Positions 62,927 through 64,000 of a stretch of DNA of 64,000 nt are shown piece by piece. The number at the start of each line of letters is the position of its first letter. The first letter of the stretch is position 1. The notes below the pieces were generated by a model, which was given only the letters and a program-made list of their open reading frames with translations, was not told the origin of the DNA and did not search any database. The stretch comes from Hypericibacter terrae (GTDB lineage: Bacteria > Pseudomonadota > Alphaproteobacteria > Dongiales > Dongiaceae). The DNA is taken from assembly GCF_008728855.1 (NCBI RefSeq), contig NZ_CP042906.1, positions 620,001-684,000 of the forward strand, in the 5' to 3' direction. The translations under genes and the position numbers were made by a program.

Positions 62927-64000
62927 ATGGTCACGAAACCTGCGCAGTCGCGCACCCTTTCAAGAGAGCCGCACCCGATCCCGCGTGAAGCGCCGGGCCG
63001 TCGCGGCGATCTGGTGACGATCTGCGTGGTGGGTGATGTCATGACCGGCCGTGGCATCGATCAAATTCTTCCTCATCCCGGCAACCCCACCCTCTTCGAG
63101 CCCTATGCCGATTGCGCGGGCGACTATGTGGCGCTGGCGGAAGCGGCCCATGGGCCGATCCCGAAGCCGGTGGATTTTGCCTATGTCTGGGGCGATGCGC
63201 GGACCGAGCTGGAGCGGCGGCAGCCGCAGTGCAGGCTGGTCAACCTCGAAACAGCAGTGACGGCGAGCGCCGAGCCCATGCTCAAGGGCATCAACTACAA
63301 GATGAACCCGGCCAACATGCCCGTCCTCAGCGCCGCCGGGATCGAGGTCTGCGCGCTCGCCAACAATCATGTGCTCGATTGGGGAACATCGGGCCTGATC
63401 GACACATTGGAGAACCTGCACGCGGCTGGGATCCGCACGGCCGGCGCCGGACGCAACCGCGAAGAGGCCGGCGCGCCGGCGATTTATCCGATCCCGGGCG
63501 GCGGACGCCTGCTCGTCTTCGCCTTCGGATCGTCGACCAGCGGCATTCCGCGCAATTGGGCGGCGGCCGCAAACCGACCCGGCGTCAATCTGTTGCCCGA
63601 CCTGTCCCCACGAACCTTGAGCGCCGTCGCGAAACAGCTGCGGACGAAGCAGCGACCGGGCGACATCGTGGTGGCGTCGGTCCATTGGGGCGGCAATTGG
63701 GGTTACGAGATTGGAGCTGAGGAGACCGACTTCGCACACGGGCTGGTCGAGGAGGCCGGCGTCGATCTGGTGCATGGCCATTCCTCGCATCACGTGAAGG
63801 CGATCGAGGTCTACCGGGACCGGCTGATCCTCTATGGCTGCGGAGATTTCCTCGACGATTACGAAGGAATTGTGGGCGAGGAAGGCTATCGCGACGATCT
63901 GGTGCTGCTCTATTTCGTGAGCGTCAGGCCCTCTGACGGCGCGCTGGCCGGACTCGCGATGGTGCCCTTCCAAATCCGCAAGTTCCGTCTCAATCGCGCT
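62927..64000 (+). CDS. CapA-family metallophosphatase-like protein, 3' end outside window
   Basis: The open frame runs to the window end (358 codons seen). It has the CapA/PgsA (YwtB) calcineurin-like fold: VTICVVGDVMTGRGIDQIL for first metal ligands, CRLVNLETAVT, VCALANNHVLDWG, DIVVASVHWGGNWGYE and LVHGHSSHHVKAIEVY, with the metal-binding Asp, Asn and His residues of the family. No signal peptide is evident. Family members take part in poly-gamma-glutamate or polysaccharide synthesis; many are uncharacterised. The start may be ATG 62927, ATG 62891 or GTG 63014, the last being the first conserved residue. Follows the HslV-like gene. Confidence 0.8.
   Translation, partial: MVTKPAQSRTLSREPHPIPREAPGRRGDLVTICVVGDVMTGRGIDQILPHPGNPTLFEPYADCAGDYVALAEAAHGPIPKPVDFAYVWGDARTELERRQPQCRLVNLETAVTASAEPMLKGINYKMNPANMPVLSAAGIEVCALANNHVLDWGTSGLIDTLENLHAAGIRTAGAGRNREEAGAPAIYPIPGGGRLLVFAFGSSTSGIPRNWAAAANRPGVNLLPDLSPRTLSAVAKQLRTKQRPGDIVVASVHWGGNWGYEIGAEETDFAHGLVEEAGVDLVHGHSSHHVKAIEVYRDRLILYGCGDFLDDYEGIVGEEGYRDDLVLLYFVSVRPSDGALAGLAMVPFQIRKFRLNRA

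Noticed and set aside
62785-62988. Small 67-codon ORF after the HslV-like gene
   Set aside because: No domain or good ribosome-binding site, and it overlaps the CapA-like frame, which has clear family motifs.

Overview
The window is GC-rich and densely packed, with frequent ATGA/GTGA gene overlaps, many ABC importers, FixJ-type two-component proteins and the typical alphaproteobacterial pairing of DUF1289, ApaG, Hsp33 and ArgD/ArgF genes. Together these suggest a free-living, metabolically versatile alphaproteobacterium, probably of the Rhodospirillales/Rhizobiales sphere. That placement is an inference from gene content; no rRNA is present. There is one tRNA (Gly-CCC). The window opens inside one gene and closes inside another.

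Layout. 1-0.7 kb: 3' part of an NmrA-type SDR. 0.8-10.8 kb: a catabolic locus with an enolase-superfamily epimerase/dehydratase, a LysR regulator, a divergent Rieske oxygenase overlapping a BesD-like 2-oxoglutarate oxygenase, and a peptide/opine-type ABC importer with a fused double ATPase. 11-15.1 kb: a GAF-adenylate cyclase, then a three-gene cassette of AMP ligase, GNAT transferase and acyl carrier protein. 15.2-26.9 kb: an eight-gene minus-strand operon joining a sugar-type (CUT2) ABC importer to CoA-ester enzymes. It includes a permease fused to a strictosidine-synthase-like beta-propeller plus a second free propeller, and is read divergently from an AraC regulator. 26.9-31.3 kb: DMT transporter, DUF1289, diaminopropionate ammonia-lyase and a redox-type membrane adenylate cyclase. 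31.6-36.8 kb: three tandem secreted TPR paralogues, RecX, an orphan pair of ABC-2 permeases and PPK2. 37-40.9 kb: argD-argF-hslO and a lipoprotein. 41-42.3 kb: a complete IS4-family element. 42.4-46.2 kb: TrkH, FolE, ApaG and an OmpA-type lipoprotein. 46.7-52.2 kb: tRNA-Gly and an RND efflux pump with its TetR repressor. 52.4-61 kb: thiolase, a PAS kinase with two FixJ-like regulators, and a MarR-EmrA-EmrB efflux operon. 61.2-64 kb: exported MsrA, an HslV-like Ntn-hydrolase and a CapA-type metallophosphatase cut by the window end.

Most notable. (1) A stand-alone HslV/proteasome-fold protein at 62.2 kb has Ser in the nucleophile position. (2) The permease-propeller fusion. (3) A complete IS4-family element and a 142-bp MITE share 17-bp ends and each carries a perfect 9-bp target duplication; both sit inside copies of the same GC-rich palindromic repeat, so the family may target that palindrome. 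(4) An identical MarR-type operator core lies in the promoters of both the marR-emrAB operon and a thiolase gene 4 kb away.
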